From positions 24,743 through 88,742 of the forward strand of contig NZ_BTCK01000027.1 in the NCBI RefSeq assembly GCF_033239625.1: a stretch of DNA of 64,000 bases, written 5' to 3'. Source of the stretch: Paenibacillus_T sp033239625 (GTDB lineage Bacteria > Bacillota > Bacilli > Paenibacillales > Paenibacillaceae). Both the position numbers and the translations under genes were made by a program. The notes below the pieces were generated by a model. That model saw only the letters and a program-made list of their open reading frames with translations. It had not been told where the DNA came from and did no database searches. This document shows, in pieces, positions 33,474-42,823 of this stretch; the stretch's first letter is position 1; each line of letters begins with the position of its first letter.

Positions 33474-35552
33474 ATGGCAGTGAAAATGAAAAAGTTCCTT
33501 TCGATATCGATCATTCTTGCATTCTGCGTCGTGATGCTTGGTGCGTGCAGCGGCTCGAACAATGATACCAAATCGACGGACACAGAGAAAGAAACAACGG
33601 ATACGACAGCGAAGACCGAAGATACAGCAACAAAACCTACAGGCGAGCCGACGACGATCGTATTCGGCACGCACTGGCAAGCAGGCGATGATCCAGAGTG
33701 GAAAGACCCTGTAACGGGCAAATCCGGCATGGCGCCAGACCAACTGCTTGCAAGAACGAAAGCGCAAGAAGAAGTTCTGAAACAGCTTAACGTTAAGATC
33801 AAGTGGGTGCAGTACCCAACTGACCTTCGCGAATCGCTCTTGAAATCGGTACTCGCGAATGCGCCGATCGTTGACGTAGCGCTGCTGTGGGGCGGATCGC
33901 AAGGCACGCTGCTCGGCCAGAACATTTTCCAACCATTGGATGAATACCAGAACATCTTCGCCGATGAGGACAGCTCCTGGATGTTCGGCGACAAAATGTT
34001 CGGACATAACTACTTCCTGAACTACATTCTTGATTTCGTAAATACTTGGCCGCTCGTCTACAACGCGACTTACCTCGACAAAGTAGATGCGCTGAAAGAA
34101 AACGGCCAGACGGTTTACCCTGCCGATCTGTGGAAAGAAGGCAAATGGACTTGGTCCGCATTCGAAAACTATTTGACGAAAGTCAATGAATACTATGCGA
34201 ACAAGAAATCGCCTGTTAGAACGGATGTACCGATCAAAGCATTCGAAACCGACTACCGTTATACGGCACAACAAGCCATCCATGCGAACGGCGGCGCTGT
34301 CTATGGCGCGAATGGTCTGACGGCAGATGCGCCGGAAGCGAAGAAAGCGGTTGAATATATCGATGGCCTCATCTCCAAGAAGCTGATGATGTCCGTTCGT
34401 TACGGCGACGATACGTCCGTACCGGGCTGGACATGGAACGGCAGCGACTTCGGCAATGGCGAATCCGTCTTCACGAACATGGTGCCGTGGCTCTCGAACG
34501 GTGCGGGCCAATCGCTCGCAGCGCGCGGTGAATCGATGGGCGTAGTGCCGTTCCCTAGACCGGACGATATTCCGGCGGACGACGCTCGTTACCAGCAGCT
34601 TATTACGCCAGGCAACCAATTTGCAGTGCTGAAAGGCGTTTCCAAAGAGAAAACGGAACTTGCGCTCAAAGCATTCCAAATCTACTGGTCGACGGTTTAC
34701 AAAACGCTCGCAAGCAGCGACAAAGCGCTAGACTTCTTCACGAAACAAGCGAAGATGACAGCTGTTAACTATGGCTTCGACGTTACGAACGAGAAGATCG
34801 GCGCTAATATCATGGATGCTTTCATTGGTATCGCAGGAAGCAAGCCGAACGAGTACTCCGGCATTCTGCCATGGACGAACCTGTGGACGGATACGATTCT
34901 CGGCAACTCGCTATACGGATTGAATGGTTCGCCTAAGTATGCTGGTGCAATCGATGCTCAGAAGAACCAAATTCTCGACATCATGAGTACGACGGAGAAA
35001 GCGCTCAGCTCGGATAAAACGGTCGATAACATGCCGCCGACCTTCTCGCTTGTTGGCAAAGCGATCGCAATCGCAGCGGGTACAGATCCGGCTACTGTGA
35101 AGTGGGATACGCTCGTGAAGGCAGCTGACGGCATCGACGGCGATCTTCCATTCGCGAATGTGAAGGTTGATACGAGCGGCATTGCGAAGGATAAAGTCGG
35201 CAAGTACGACAACGGCCTTGTCGTAACGGCGAAGGACGCAGCCGGCAACGAAGGCAAAGGCACGTTCGCTGTCATCGTCTACGATCCGAAGAACACGACG
35301 GCTCCGACGATCACGGCGAAAGAAGGCTACCGCGCAATCAAAGTCAATGAAGATGCAGCAGCTATCAACTGGGCTAACGATTTCGTCGAGCAAGCGATCG
35401 ACAAAGACAGCTTTGACTTGAAAGGCAACATTACGGCCGATGTTGGCAGCCTCGACGTTACAACAACCGGCGAATACGACGTGAAGCTGACGGTAACGGA
35501 CTACGCTGGCAACAAAGCAGATCTGACGATTAAAGTCAAAGTCGAGAAGTAA
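33474..35552 (+). CDS. Lipoprotein sugar-binding protein of ABC importer with C-terminal Ig-like repeats
   Basis: The 692-residue protein has a lipobox LGAC (Cys25) and a Thr/Glu-rich linker. A family-1 type solute-binding domain (about 55-480) includes IVFGTHWQAGDDPEW, VDVALLWGGSQGTLL and NKKSPVRTDVPIK. Two Ig-like modules of the DUF5011/Big_3 type follow, with paired motifs VTAKDAAGNEGKGTF and LTVTDYAGNKADLTI at the C-terminus. Binding proteins rarely carry such modules; they may hold the protein in the wall or bind polymer. It would capture oligosaccharides for the permeases encoded downstream. GGGAGGATC precedes the start. Confidence 0.88.
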   Translation: MAVKMKKFLSISIILAFCVVMLGACSGSNNDTKSTDTEKETTDTTAKTEDTATKPTGEPTTIVFGTHWQAGDDPEWKDPVTGKSGMAPDQLLARTKAQEEVLKQLNVKIKWVQYPTDLRESLLKSVLANAPIVDVALLWGGSQGTLLGQNIFQPLDEYQNIFADEDSSWMFGDKMFGHNYFLNYILDFVNTWPLVYNATYLDKVDALKENGQTVYPADLWKEGKWTWSAFENYLTKVNEYYANKKSPVRTDVPIKAFETDYRYTAQQAIHANGGAVYGANGLTADAPEAKKAVEYIDGLISKKLMMSVRYGDDTSVPGWTWNGSDFGNGESVFTNMVPWLSNGAGQSLAARGESMGVVPFPRPDDIPADDARYQQLITPGNQFAVLKGVSKEKTELALKAFQIYWSTVYKTLASSDKALDFFTKQAKMTAVNYGFDVTNEKIGANIMDAFIGIAGSKPNEYSGILPWTNLWTDTILGNSLYGLNGSPKYAGAIDAQKNQILDIMSTTEKALSSDKTVDNMPPTFSLVGKAIAIAAGTDPATVKWDTLVKAADGIDGDLPFANVKVDTSGIAKDKVGKYDNGLVVTAKDAAGNEGKGTFAVIVYDPKNTTAPTITAKEGYRAIKVNEDAAAINWANDFVEQAIDKDSFDLKGNITADVGSLDVTTTGEYDVKLTVTDYAGNKADLTIKVKVEK

Positions 35553-35553
35553 G

Positions 35554-35653
35554 CTCCCGTTATAAAGCAGCAGCTAAGGGTTCTAACTGCAAATCGTCTA
35601 AAGGCGGTAGGTGCTATGAAGGCTTTCATAGCACCTATCAGCTATAACGGAGG
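35554..35653 (+). promoter_or_regulatory. Intergenic stem-loops that can sequester the next ribosome binding site
   Basis: An inner perfect stem TAGGTGCTATGAA / TTCATAGCACCTA (35608-35636) has no T-run. An outer stem pairs CCGTTATA (35557-35564) with TATAACGG (35643-35650), which runs into the AGG of the ribosome binding site of the following gene. Confidence 0.6.
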
Positions 35654-35656
35654 TTC

Positions 35657-38584
35657 ATGGCAATGATCATGAAGAAGAAAATGTTAGTTGGCATTGCGCT
35701 GATCATCATCGCATTGGTCATACTCATACCTTCTCTGCGTTCAGGCGGAGCTAAGGCGACGATCGCATCGCAGTCGGAGAATGAGGACTACGTTGAAGAA
35801 TCCTACAGCCAATATCTCACGGACGCCGGTTATTCGGGTCAGATGGCTGCTTCGGAAGTGAAAGTGGACCTGTCGTCGTATCAGACGGCGGGCGACATGA
35901 ACGCGAGTGTAGAGAATGGTGCGGTACGAACTGGCGATACCGGTACGATTAGTTGGAATGTCTCCGTGCAGGAAGCGGGTTTCTATAACTTGGCGGTTAC
36001 TTACCTGCCTGTAGAAGGTACGAATTCAAAGATCGAACGAAAGCTGACCATTGATCACGAAAGCTTGTATACCGGCCTGAATCAATTGATCTTCAACAAA
36101 TTATGGGACAATAGCGGCGGCAAGCCGATTGTGAATAAAAACGGCAATGAGATTTTGCCTGTATCGATAGAGAAACCAGAGCTTACAACCGTTTATTTGA
36201 CGGATTCAAGACGGAGAAGTCTGGATCCTTACAAGATTTATTTGAGTGCAGGGACGCACACGCTCACTTTCGAGTCTGTGAAGGAGCCAGTCATCATCCA
36301 CGACTTGACATTGAAGGCAGCGCCGGAAATTAAGTCGTATGCGGACGTCCTGAAGGAATGGGAATCGCAATACAAGGTGTATGACGGCGACAATCTGCTC
36401 TATCAAGCCGAACGTACCGACGAGCATACGATCGATATCGAGAAGTCGTCCATCGACATTCTGATGACGACGGATTACGGCAACTCGAATACGGTCCCTT
36501 ATCATCCTTACAAAATCAAGCTGAACACGATCGGCGGCTCGAACTGGCGGACGCCCGGCGACTTCCTGCAGTGGACGATCGACGTTCCGGAGGAAGGGCT
36601 CTACAGACTGTCCTTCAGAGGCGAGCAGAACACGAACCGAGGCGTCATGTCTTATCGTCAGTTGAAGGTCAACGGCGAAGTGCCATTCAAGGAAGCGCAG
36701 GCGATTCCGTTCGCGTTCCACTCCGGCTTCGTCAATTATGTGCTGGAGAATGGCGAAGACGAGCTGCTCCTTCATCTGAAGCAGGGCGAGAACACGATTT
36801 CGCTTGAAGTCGTGCTCGGCGAATTCGCCATGCCGCTGTCCGAAGTAGAGAAAAGCGTATTCGCACTGAATGACCTGTATCGCAAAACCGTTCAAATTAC
36901 AGGCCTTGTGCCAGACAAATATATCGACTACGAGATTACGACGAAGATTCCGAACTACGCGGAAACGTTGAAAGCGGAAAGCGACCGTCTGAAGAAAGTG
37001 GTCGATGAGCTCGTTCGCATTACCGGCGAGAAGGGCGAGAAGACAGCCATGATCGAGAAAATGCAGGTGCAGGCGGAGCGGCTGAGCCGCAAGCCGGACA
37101 GCGTAATTAGCGAGCTGGGCACCATGCAGAACAATATCTCGTCTCTAGGCACTTGGATCACTTCGATCTCGGAGATGCCGCTTCAGCTCGACAGCTTCAC
37201 GCTGTCCGCGCCAGGTGCCAAATTGCCGAAGGCGAAGCCGAATTTCTTCGAGAAAAGCTATTACGGCACCGTTCGATTCCTGTCTACGTTCTTCGTCGAT
37301 GAAACGAAAATGACGGAGTCGACGGACAAGAAGGCGCTCAAAGTATGGATCTCGGCCGGCCGTGACCAAGCGCAGATCATTCGTAATCTGATCGATCAGA
37401 GCTTCACGCCGAACGCGAACATTGCAGTCGATCTGCAGCTGATTCCAGAGGATGTCATTCTGCCAGCAACGCTTGCAGGCAATGGACCCGACGTCGCATT
37501 GGCTGTGCCGCAGGCGACGGTTATTAACTTCGCGATGCGGAACGCGCTCGTCGATCTGTCGAAGCTGGATGGCTTCGACGAGATGAAGGCGAAGTTCACG
37601 GAAAGCGCGATGAAGACGGTCTCGTACCAGAACGGAACGTATGGTCTTCCCGAGCAGCAGAACTTCATGATGATGTTCTATCGCGAGGACATCCTCAAGC
37701 AGCTTGGCTTGAAGCCGCCGACGACATGGGATGAGGTAGAGAGCATCATCTCGATCCTGCATGCGAATAATTACGATTTCTGGATGCCAGGTCAGACGCT
37801 TTATCCTTCCATGGTTTATCAGTATGGCGGCGATTTGTATCATGGCGAAGGCAGCGATTACGGTATCGAGACCGGATTGACGGATGATTCTGCCATGACA
37901 GCATTCAACAGACTGACGCGGTTCTTTACAAGCCAACGACTGCCGGTTTCCGCGGACTTCCCGAACCGGTTCCGTACTGGCGAAATGCCGGTCGGCATAG
38001 CACCTTATATCACGTACAACCAGCTCGAAGTGTTCGCGCCGGAAATTCGCGGCTTATGGTCGTTCGCACCGCTTCCAGGCGTTTCGAGCGAAGACGGAAC
38101 GTTGAACAATCATGCGGTAGCCGACACGATCGACAGCATCCTGATGAACGCTTCGGACAATAAGGAAGCGGGCTGGACGTTCATGAAATGGTGGCTGAGC
38201 ACAGATACGCAGGCACAATATGCGAAGTCGCTCGAGGCAGTCATTGGCGCAGCAGCTCGTTATCCGACAGCGAATCTCGAGGTGCTCAAGCAGCTGCCGT
38301 GGGCAAGCAAAGATTCGAAGCAAATCATCGAGCAGTTCAACGATACGATAGGCGTGCCGGAGGTGCCGGGCGGCTATATGACGACGCGGGCGATCGATTA
38401 TGCATTCCGTGCCGTTGTAACGAGCGGTCTCAATCCGCGCGAGACGTTGTTCTTGAACAGCAAGCAGATCGACAAGGAACTTGAGAAGAAGCGCAAAGAG
38501 TTCCATCTGTCATACCTGGACCAGAATCAACTGAAAGAGGAGCAAAAGGCGAATGCTGACGAGTCGACAAATAAAGACAAGTAA
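35657..38584 (+). CDS. Large membrane-anchored fusion: carbohydrate-binding-like modules plus solute-binding domain
   Basis: The 975-residue protein has a single N-terminal membrane helix (about residues 9-26) instead of a lipobox. Two galactose-binding-like beta modules follow (about 60-225 and 235-410; ISWNVSVQEAGFYNLAVTYL and LQWTIDVPEEGLYRLSFRGE are parallel lines). A helical coiled region spans about 430-510. A C-terminal extracellular solute-binding domain (about 555-940) contains GPDVALAVPQATVINFA, YGLPEQQNFMMMFYRED and EAGWTFMKWWLSTDTQAQYA. The layout suggests a tethered receptor that grips the polymer and delivers fragments to the permeases. The gene overlaps the next by 32 bases. 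Expression may be limited by the upstream stem. Confidence 0.82.
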   Translation: MAMIMKKKMLVGIALIIIALVILIPSLRSGGAKATIASQSENEDYVEESYSQYLTDAGYSGQMAASEVKVDLSSYQTAGDMNASVENGAVRTGDTGTISWNVSVQEAGFYNLAVTYLPVEGTNSKIERKLTIDHESLYTGLNQLIFNKLWDNSGGKPIVNKNGNEILPVSIEKPELTTVYLTDSRRRSLDPYKIYLSAGTHTLTFESVKEPVIIHDLTLKAAPEIKSYADVLKEWESQYKVYDGDNLLYQAERTDEHTIDIEKSSIDILMTTDYGNSNTVPYHPYKIKLNTIGGSNWRTPGDFLQWTIDVPEEGLYRLSFRGEQNTNRGVMSYRQLKVNGEVPFKEAQAIPFAFHSGFVNYVLENGEDELLLHLKQGENTISLEVVLGEFAMPLSEVEKSVFALNDLYRKTVQITGLVPDKYIDYEITTKIPNYAETLKAESDRLKKVVDELVRITGEKGEKTAMIEKMQVQAERLSRKPDSVISELGTMQNNISSLGTWITSISEMPLQLDSFTLSAPGAKLPKAKPNFFEKSYYGTVRFLSTFFVDETKMTESTDKKALKVWISAGRDQAQIIRNLIDQSFTPNANIAVDLQLIPEDVILPATLAGNGPDVALAVPQATVINFAMRNALVDLSKLDGFDEMKAKFTESAMKTVSYQNGTYGLPEQQNFMMMFYREDILKQLGLKPPTTWDEVESIISILHANNYDFWMPGQTLYPSMVYQYGGDLYHGEGSDYGIETGLTDDSAMTAFNRLTRFFTSQRLPVSADFPNRFRTGEMPVGIAPYITYNQLEVFAPEIRGLWSFAPLPGVSSEDGTLNNHAVADTIDSILMNASDNKEAGWTFMKWWLSTDTQAQYAKSLEAVIGAAARYPTANLEVLKQLPWASKDSKQIIEQFNDTIGVPEVPGGYMTTRAIDYAFRAVVTSGLNPRETLFLNSKQIDKELEKKRKEFHLSYLDQNQLKEEQKANADESTNKDK

Positions 38585-39485
38585 CGGCGGCAGAAGGTCG
38601 CCTATGCAGGTCTGGAAAGAGCATAAAGGCAAATACTTGCTCATCCTGCCGTTCGCGATTCTATTCCTGGTGTTTACAGTCATCCCTGTATTCACTTCCA
38701 TCATTATAAGCTTCACCTCGTTCAACATGTTGGAGCCGCCCGTGTTCATCGGGCTGCGCAACTATATCAACTTGACCGTCAATGACGACATCTTCCTCAT
38801 TGCGGTGAAGAACACGTTGTTCTTCGCGCTCATTACCGGCCCGATCAGCTACTTGATGTGTTTCGTCTTCTCGTGGCTGATCAACGAGCTGTCGCCGAAG
38901 GTTCGCGCGGTTATGACGCTCGTCTTCTACGCGCCATCGATTTCCGGCAACGCCTACATGATCTGGAAGTTGATCTTCTCGTCGGATATGTATGGTTATG
39001 CCAACGCTTGGATGTTGAAGCTGGGCCTCGCGAGCGAGCCGATTCTATTCTTCGATACGAAGAAATACGTATTCCCGATTCTCATTCTCGTACAGCTGTG
39101 GCTTAGTCTTGGCGTCAGCTTCCTGGCGTTCATCGCAGGTCTGCAGAACGTGGACAAATCGCTGTATGAAGCAGGTCAGATCGACGGTATTCGCAATCGC
39201 TGGCAGGAGCTGTGGTTCATTACGCTTCCGTCGATGCGTCCGCAGCTGCTGTTCGGTGCGGTTATGCAAATAACGGCCTCGCTGTCGGTATCCCAAATCT
39301 CCATCGAGCTTGCGGGATTCCCATCGGTCGAATACGCCGGTCATACGATTCTGACTCACTTGCACGACTACGGCTTCATTCGCCATGAGATGGGTTATGC
39401 ATCGGCAATCGCAACGGTATTGTTCTTCATCATGGTGTTTACCAACATCATCGTCCAGAAAGTTCTGAGAAGGGTAGGTGCCTAG
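38553..39485 (+). CDS. Sugar ABC transporter permease 1A (MalF/LplB-like)
   Basis: The 310-residue protein has six membrane helices. The EAA-loop signature YEAGQIDGIRNRWQELWFIT and LPSMRP contacts the ATPase. The N-terminus KGKYLLILPFAILFLVFTVI is typical of MalF-type permeases. Its start lies within the previous gene behind GAGGAGC, so the two are translationally coupled. It pairs with the MalG-like gene that follows at once. No ATPase gene is in the operon; a shared MsmX-type ATPase is expected. Confidence 0.93.
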   Translation: MLTSRQIKTSNGGRRSPMQVWKEHKGKYLLILPFAILFLVFTVIPVFTSIIISFTSFNMLEPPVFIGLRNYINLTVNDDIFLIAVKNTLFFALITGPISYLMCFVFSWLINELSPKVRAVMTLVFYAPSISGNAYMIWKLIFSSDMYGYANAWMLKLGLASEPILFFDTKKYVFPILILVQLWLSLGVSFLAFIAGLQNVDKSLYEAGQIDGIRNRWQELWFITLPSMRPQLLFGAVMQITASLSVSQISIELAGFPSVEYAGHTILTHLHDYGFIRHEMGYASAIATVLFFIMVFTNIIVQKVLRRVGA

Positions 39486-40376
39486 GTGAGCAGCCTTCCA
39501 TTAGTCATTAAGAGAGCGTATATGTCCCGGAAGTTCAAGCGGCGGAATAGAAGCATCATCGGGGACGCTTCGCTAACGCTGTTTCTAGGCCTATTCGGAT
39601 TATTCAGCGTCTGGCCGCTTATCTTCATTATTAATAACGCATTCAAGCCATTGAATGAGATCTTTATTTTCCCGCCGAAGCTGTTCGTTCAAAGCCCGAC
39701 GCTTACGAACTTCCAGGATTTGTTCATCATCATCGGCAACTCATGGATTCCGATGACCCGTTACTTGTTCAATACCGTATTCCTGACGGCGGCGGGCACG
39801 GCGGGCAGCGTTATTATCGGTTCGATGGCGGCATTCCCGTTGGCCAAATACGTCTTCCCGGGCTCCAAATCGATGTCCAAAATGATCGTGTACTCGCTCA
39901 TGTTCAACGGTACCGTAACCGCGCTGCCGAACTACGTCATCATGTCTAAACTGCATATGATCGATACGTATTGGGCCGTTATTCTGCCAACCGCAGCTTC
40001 TACTTTGGGGTTGTTCCTGATGCAGAACTTCATGTCGCAGGTTCCCGATGCGCTCATCGAAGCCGCAAAGATTGATGGCGCGAACGAGTTCACTATTTTC
40101 TGGAAAGTCATGATGCCGCTCTCGCGGTCGGCATGGATTACGCTCATTATCTTGTCATTCCAGAATCTATGGGGGACGACAGGAGGCGGCTTTATCTACA
40201 GCGAGAAACTGAAGCCGGTCAGCTATGCCTTATCGCAAATTGTCAATGCAGGCGTAGCGCGAACCGGGGTTGCCTCGGCCGTTACGCTCATCATGCTGGT
40301 CGTACCGGTCGTCGTCTTCATTATTTCGCAGAGCAACGTCATTTCGACGATGGCAACGTCAGGCATTAAAGAATAA
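39486..40376 (+). CDS. Sugar ABC transporter permease 1B (MalG/LplC-like)
   Basis: The 296-residue protein has six membrane helices and the EAA-loop motif IEAAKIDGANEFTIFWKVMM plus PLS. N-terminal LFSVWPLIFIINNAFKPLNE is typical of MalG/LplC-type permeases. It starts with GTG directly after the stop of permease 1A, so translation is coupled. It forms the first of two permease pairs in the operon. Confidence 0.93.
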   Translation: MSSLPLVIKRAYMSRKFKRRNRSIIGDASLTLFLGLFGLFSVWPLIFIINNAFKPLNEIFIFPPKLFVQSPTLTNFQDLFIIIGNSWIPMTRYLFNTVFLTAAGTAGSVIIGSMAAFPLAKYVFPGSKSMSKMIVYSLMFNGTVTALPNYVIMSKLHMIDTYWAVILPTAASTLGLFLMQNFMSQVPDALIEAAKIDGANEFTIFWKVMMPLSRSAWITLIILSFQNLWGTTGGGFIYSEKLKPVSYALSQIVNAGVARTGVASAVTLIMLVVPVVVFIISQSNVISTMATSGIKE

Positions 40377-40413
40377 TGATCAATTCACAAACGGAAAGGA
40401 AGGCCCAACAGCT

Positions 40414-41871
40414 ATGAAATTGAAGTGGGCTATAATTTTCGCCTTCATTCTTGGCATGATGCTTCCGTCCGCCAGCGCGTTAGCTGCCAATACGTTCGAG
40501 AGCAATTATACGTACGACTTCTGGGGCAATTCGCAGAAGAGTCTGCCGGCGTTCGAGCTTGTGAATAGTATCGATGGAAGCAGTATGGGAGATATCCCGC
40601 TGGGCAGCGTCGATGACGTCTATGTAAGCTCGGACCGCATCTTCCTCGTCGATTCGACGGAAAGCCGCATTGATGTGTTCGATATGGATCTGAAATTTCT
40701 CGTATCGATCAAGCTTATTCGAGACGATGCCGGGAAAATCATGGTCAACCCTGAAACCAATCAACAGCTCATGCTCAATAAACCGGAAGGCGTCTACTTG
40801 AATGAGTCATCCAATGAACTCTTCATCGCAGATACGGAAGCCGGGCGGATCGTTGTTCTCGACGGAAGCACCTATGCCTACCGACGGACGATTGAGAAGC
40901 CCGAGAATATGGTAGGCGTCACGCAGTTTAAGCCTTCGAAGATCGTCGTCGACAAAGACGGACAGATCAGTGTAGTTGTCCAAGGCAGCTACGAGGGCAT
41001 TATTCAATTGAATCACGATGGGACGTTTAACCGTTATTTTGGCTTGAATAAGCCGAGAGTCAATCTCGTGGACTACTTCTGGAAGTCGATTGCATCCAAT
41101 CAGCAGAAGCAGAAGATGAAGAAAATATTCGCGCCGTCTTTCAACAACTTGACGTTTGATTCGGAGGGGCTTATCTATGCTACGACCTTCGACGCTTCAG
41201 CGCAGAATAAGGTGTTCCGCTTCAACTCCAAGGGCGAGAACGTGCTGCTGCAGAATGGCTACTTCCCCGTAATCGGCGATTTGCATACCGGCGGTGTAAT
41301 CGAGAAGAAAAGCCAGTTCGTGGATGTTGCCGTTTCGCAATTCGGCGTATACGCCTTGCTTGATAAGACGATGGGACGAATATTCCTCTACAACTTCGAA
41401 GGGGATTTGATGAACATCTTCGGCGGAGCCGGCAATTTGAAAGGGGACTTGAAGGACCCGACGGCGATTGCATGGGCTGGAGACCAATTGATCGTGACGG
41501 ATAAAACGTTCAGCGCGGCGTATTTGTTCCAGCCTACCGAGTTCGGTCAAGCTGCGCTCGATGCCGAGCGGCAGTATTACAACGGGAAGTGGGAGCAAGC
41601 AGGCGCAGAATATGAGCATACGCTCCATTTGAATTCGAACTATGACATTGCCTATACGGGCGTCGGCCGGAACTACTTGATGCGGGATATGAGCGAGGAA
41701 GCGATGTACTACTTCGAGTTGGGCAACAGCCGCGGCTACTATTCGAAGGCGTATAACGAATATCGCAATTTGTTCATCCAGCACAACTTTATGTGGTTAG
41801 TCATTCCGTTCGTGCTTGCTGCCTTCGCACTTCTTTATTCCGAGTTTCGATACAACAGGAAGAACAGCTAG
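40414..41871 (+). CDS. Beta-propeller (NHL-like) / TPR protein with C-terminal membrane anchor
   Basis: The 485-residue protein has a signal peptide (MKLKWAIIFAFILGMMLPSA, cleavage near SALA-AN). NHL/6-bladed propeller repeats span about residues 50-370, with repeated turns such as DDVYVSSDRIFLVDSTESRI, NELFIADTEAGRIVVLDG and AWAGDQLIVTDKTFSAAYLF. A TPR-like helical pair follows (about 385-450: ALDAERQYYNGKWEQAGAEY, IAYTGVGRNYLMRDMSEEAM). A C-terminal membrane helix (WLVIPFVLAAFALLY) leaves a short cytoplasmic tail. The propeller would face outside. No enzyme motif is seen; a scaffold or sensing role in the transporter assembly is inferred from position. The ATG follows GGAAAGGAAGG. Confidence 0.82.
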   Translation: MKLKWAIIFAFILGMMLPSASALAANTFESNYTYDFWGNSQKSLPAFELVNSIDGSSMGDIPLGSVDDVYVSSDRIFLVDSTESRIDVFDMDLKFLVSIKLIRDDAGKIMVNPETNQQLMLNKPEGVYLNESSNELFIADTEAGRIVVLDGSTYAYRRTIEKPENMVGVTQFKPSKIVVDKDGQISVVVQGSYEGIIQLNHDGTFNRYFGLNKPRVNLVDYFWKSIASNQQKQKMKKIFAPSFNNLTFDSEGLIYATTFDASAQNKVFRFNSKGENVLLQNGYFPVIGDLHTGGVIEKKSQFVDVAVSQFGVYALLDKTMGRIFLYNFEGDLMNIFGGAGNLKGDLKDPTAIAWAGDQLIVTDKTFSAAYLFQPTEFGQAALDAERQYYNGKWEQAGAEYEHTLHLNSNYDIAYTGVGRNYLMRDMSEEAMYYFELGNSRGYYSKAYNEYRNLFIQHNFMWLVIPFVLAAFALLYSEFRYNRKNS

Positions 41872-41891
41872 CATTGTTAATTTAAGTGCGT

Positions 41892-42161
41892 GTTCAAAAA
41901 GTCGGGTTTTCAGCATCGAGAAGATTGCGAGAACCTGAATAGCTTATGCTTACGAAGCTGTTATTTGCTCGCAGGTAGTAACAATTAAAGTAGAGCAAAT
42001 AACTTCAGGAGGAACGGAGTGTAGGCAAAACCTACATGTACAAGGTTTCCAGCGGAAACCTACATCGGAAGCATAACCTCCGGACTCCGAAGGTGAACGC
42101 AAGCTTCGACGTCGAATAGGCTTCCTGAATGACTTCATGATCAAAAGACGACTTTTTGAAC
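41892..42161. repeat. Dispersed repeat family B, copy 3 (full length, inside the operon)
   Basis: A 270-bp element between two operon genes. Ends GTTCAAAAAGTCGGG and, in reverse, GTTCAAAAAGTCGTC are inverted repeats. Internal hairpins GTAGGCAAAACCTAC and GGTTTCCAGCGGAAACC are perfect. The segment TATGCTTACGAAGC recurs in the copy at 45449-45523. Confidence 0.7.
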
Positions 42162-42192
42162 TACCTCTTTAGGAAAGGAAGGGAGTACTCCG

Positions 42193-42816
42193 ATGGCCAG
42201 TATGCTCGATGACGGCAAACATATGTTCCATGTCATGCTGCATCCGTTCGACGGATTCTATGCGGTCAAGAACACAAGAAAAAGAAGTTATGCGCTGCCT
42301 ACGATCATCATGTTGATCTGCGGCATTACAGGCATTCTAAGCTATCAATACACCGGGTTTATATTGAATTACTATCCGCTGTTCGAGATGAACAGCATCA
42401 TGATTTTCGTTACGACCCTGGTTCCGTTCCTGTTGTTTCTCCTTAGCAACTGGAGCGTGACCACCCTGTTCGACGGGAATGGGACAATGGGCGATATCTA
42501 TATGGTCATGACGTACGCGCTCGTTCCGAAGCTTCTATTCGATATTGTCGGCATCATCTTAAGCAATACGATCATTCAGGAGGAGGCGGCGCTGCTCAAT
42601 GCATTCGTCCTCATCGGAACGGTATGGTTCTACTTCTTAATGTTCTGCGGACTGTGCGTCATTCATGAGTATTCGCCTTTAACGAACGTCGTCACGCTAT
42701 TCGTTACGTTCTGCTCCGCAATCATGATCGTCTTCCTGTCCATGCTGTACTTCATGCTGGTCAGCAAAGTCATCGGATTCGTGTATACCGTAGTCATTGA
42801 ATGGATGAAAAGGTGA
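42193..42816 (+). CDS. Yip1-like integral membrane protein
   Basis: The 207-residue protein has five membrane helices (about residues 36-55, 68-92, 107-128, 137-157, 168-195). The N-terminal HPFDGFYAVKNTRKRSYALP and the conserved ALVPKLLFDIVG turn are typical of Yip1/YIF1-fold proteins. Bacterial Yip1 proteins have no defined role. GGAAGGGAG sits 7 bases before the start. The DUF5696-like gene starts 8 bases after its stop. Conserved co-occurrence with propeller and DUF5696 genes in Paenibacillus sugar loci is recalled from general knowledge, not shown here. Confidence 0.82.
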   Translation: MASMLDDGKHMFHVMLHPFDGFYAVKNTRKRSYALPTIIMLICGITGILSYQYTGFILNYYPLFEMNSIMIFVTTLVPFLLFLLSNWSVTTLFDGNGTMGDIYMVMTYALVPKLLFDIVGIILSNTIIQEEAALLNAFVLIGTVWFYFLMFCGLCVIHEYSPLTNVVTLFVTFCSAIMIVFLSMLYFMLVSKVIGFVYTVVIEWMKR

Positions 42817-42823
42817 TGCCAAG

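Noticed and set aside
33468..34679. 403-codon antisense frame in the SBP gene
   Set aside because: Arg/Phe-rich translation with no family features; the SBP frame has lipobox, domains and binding site.
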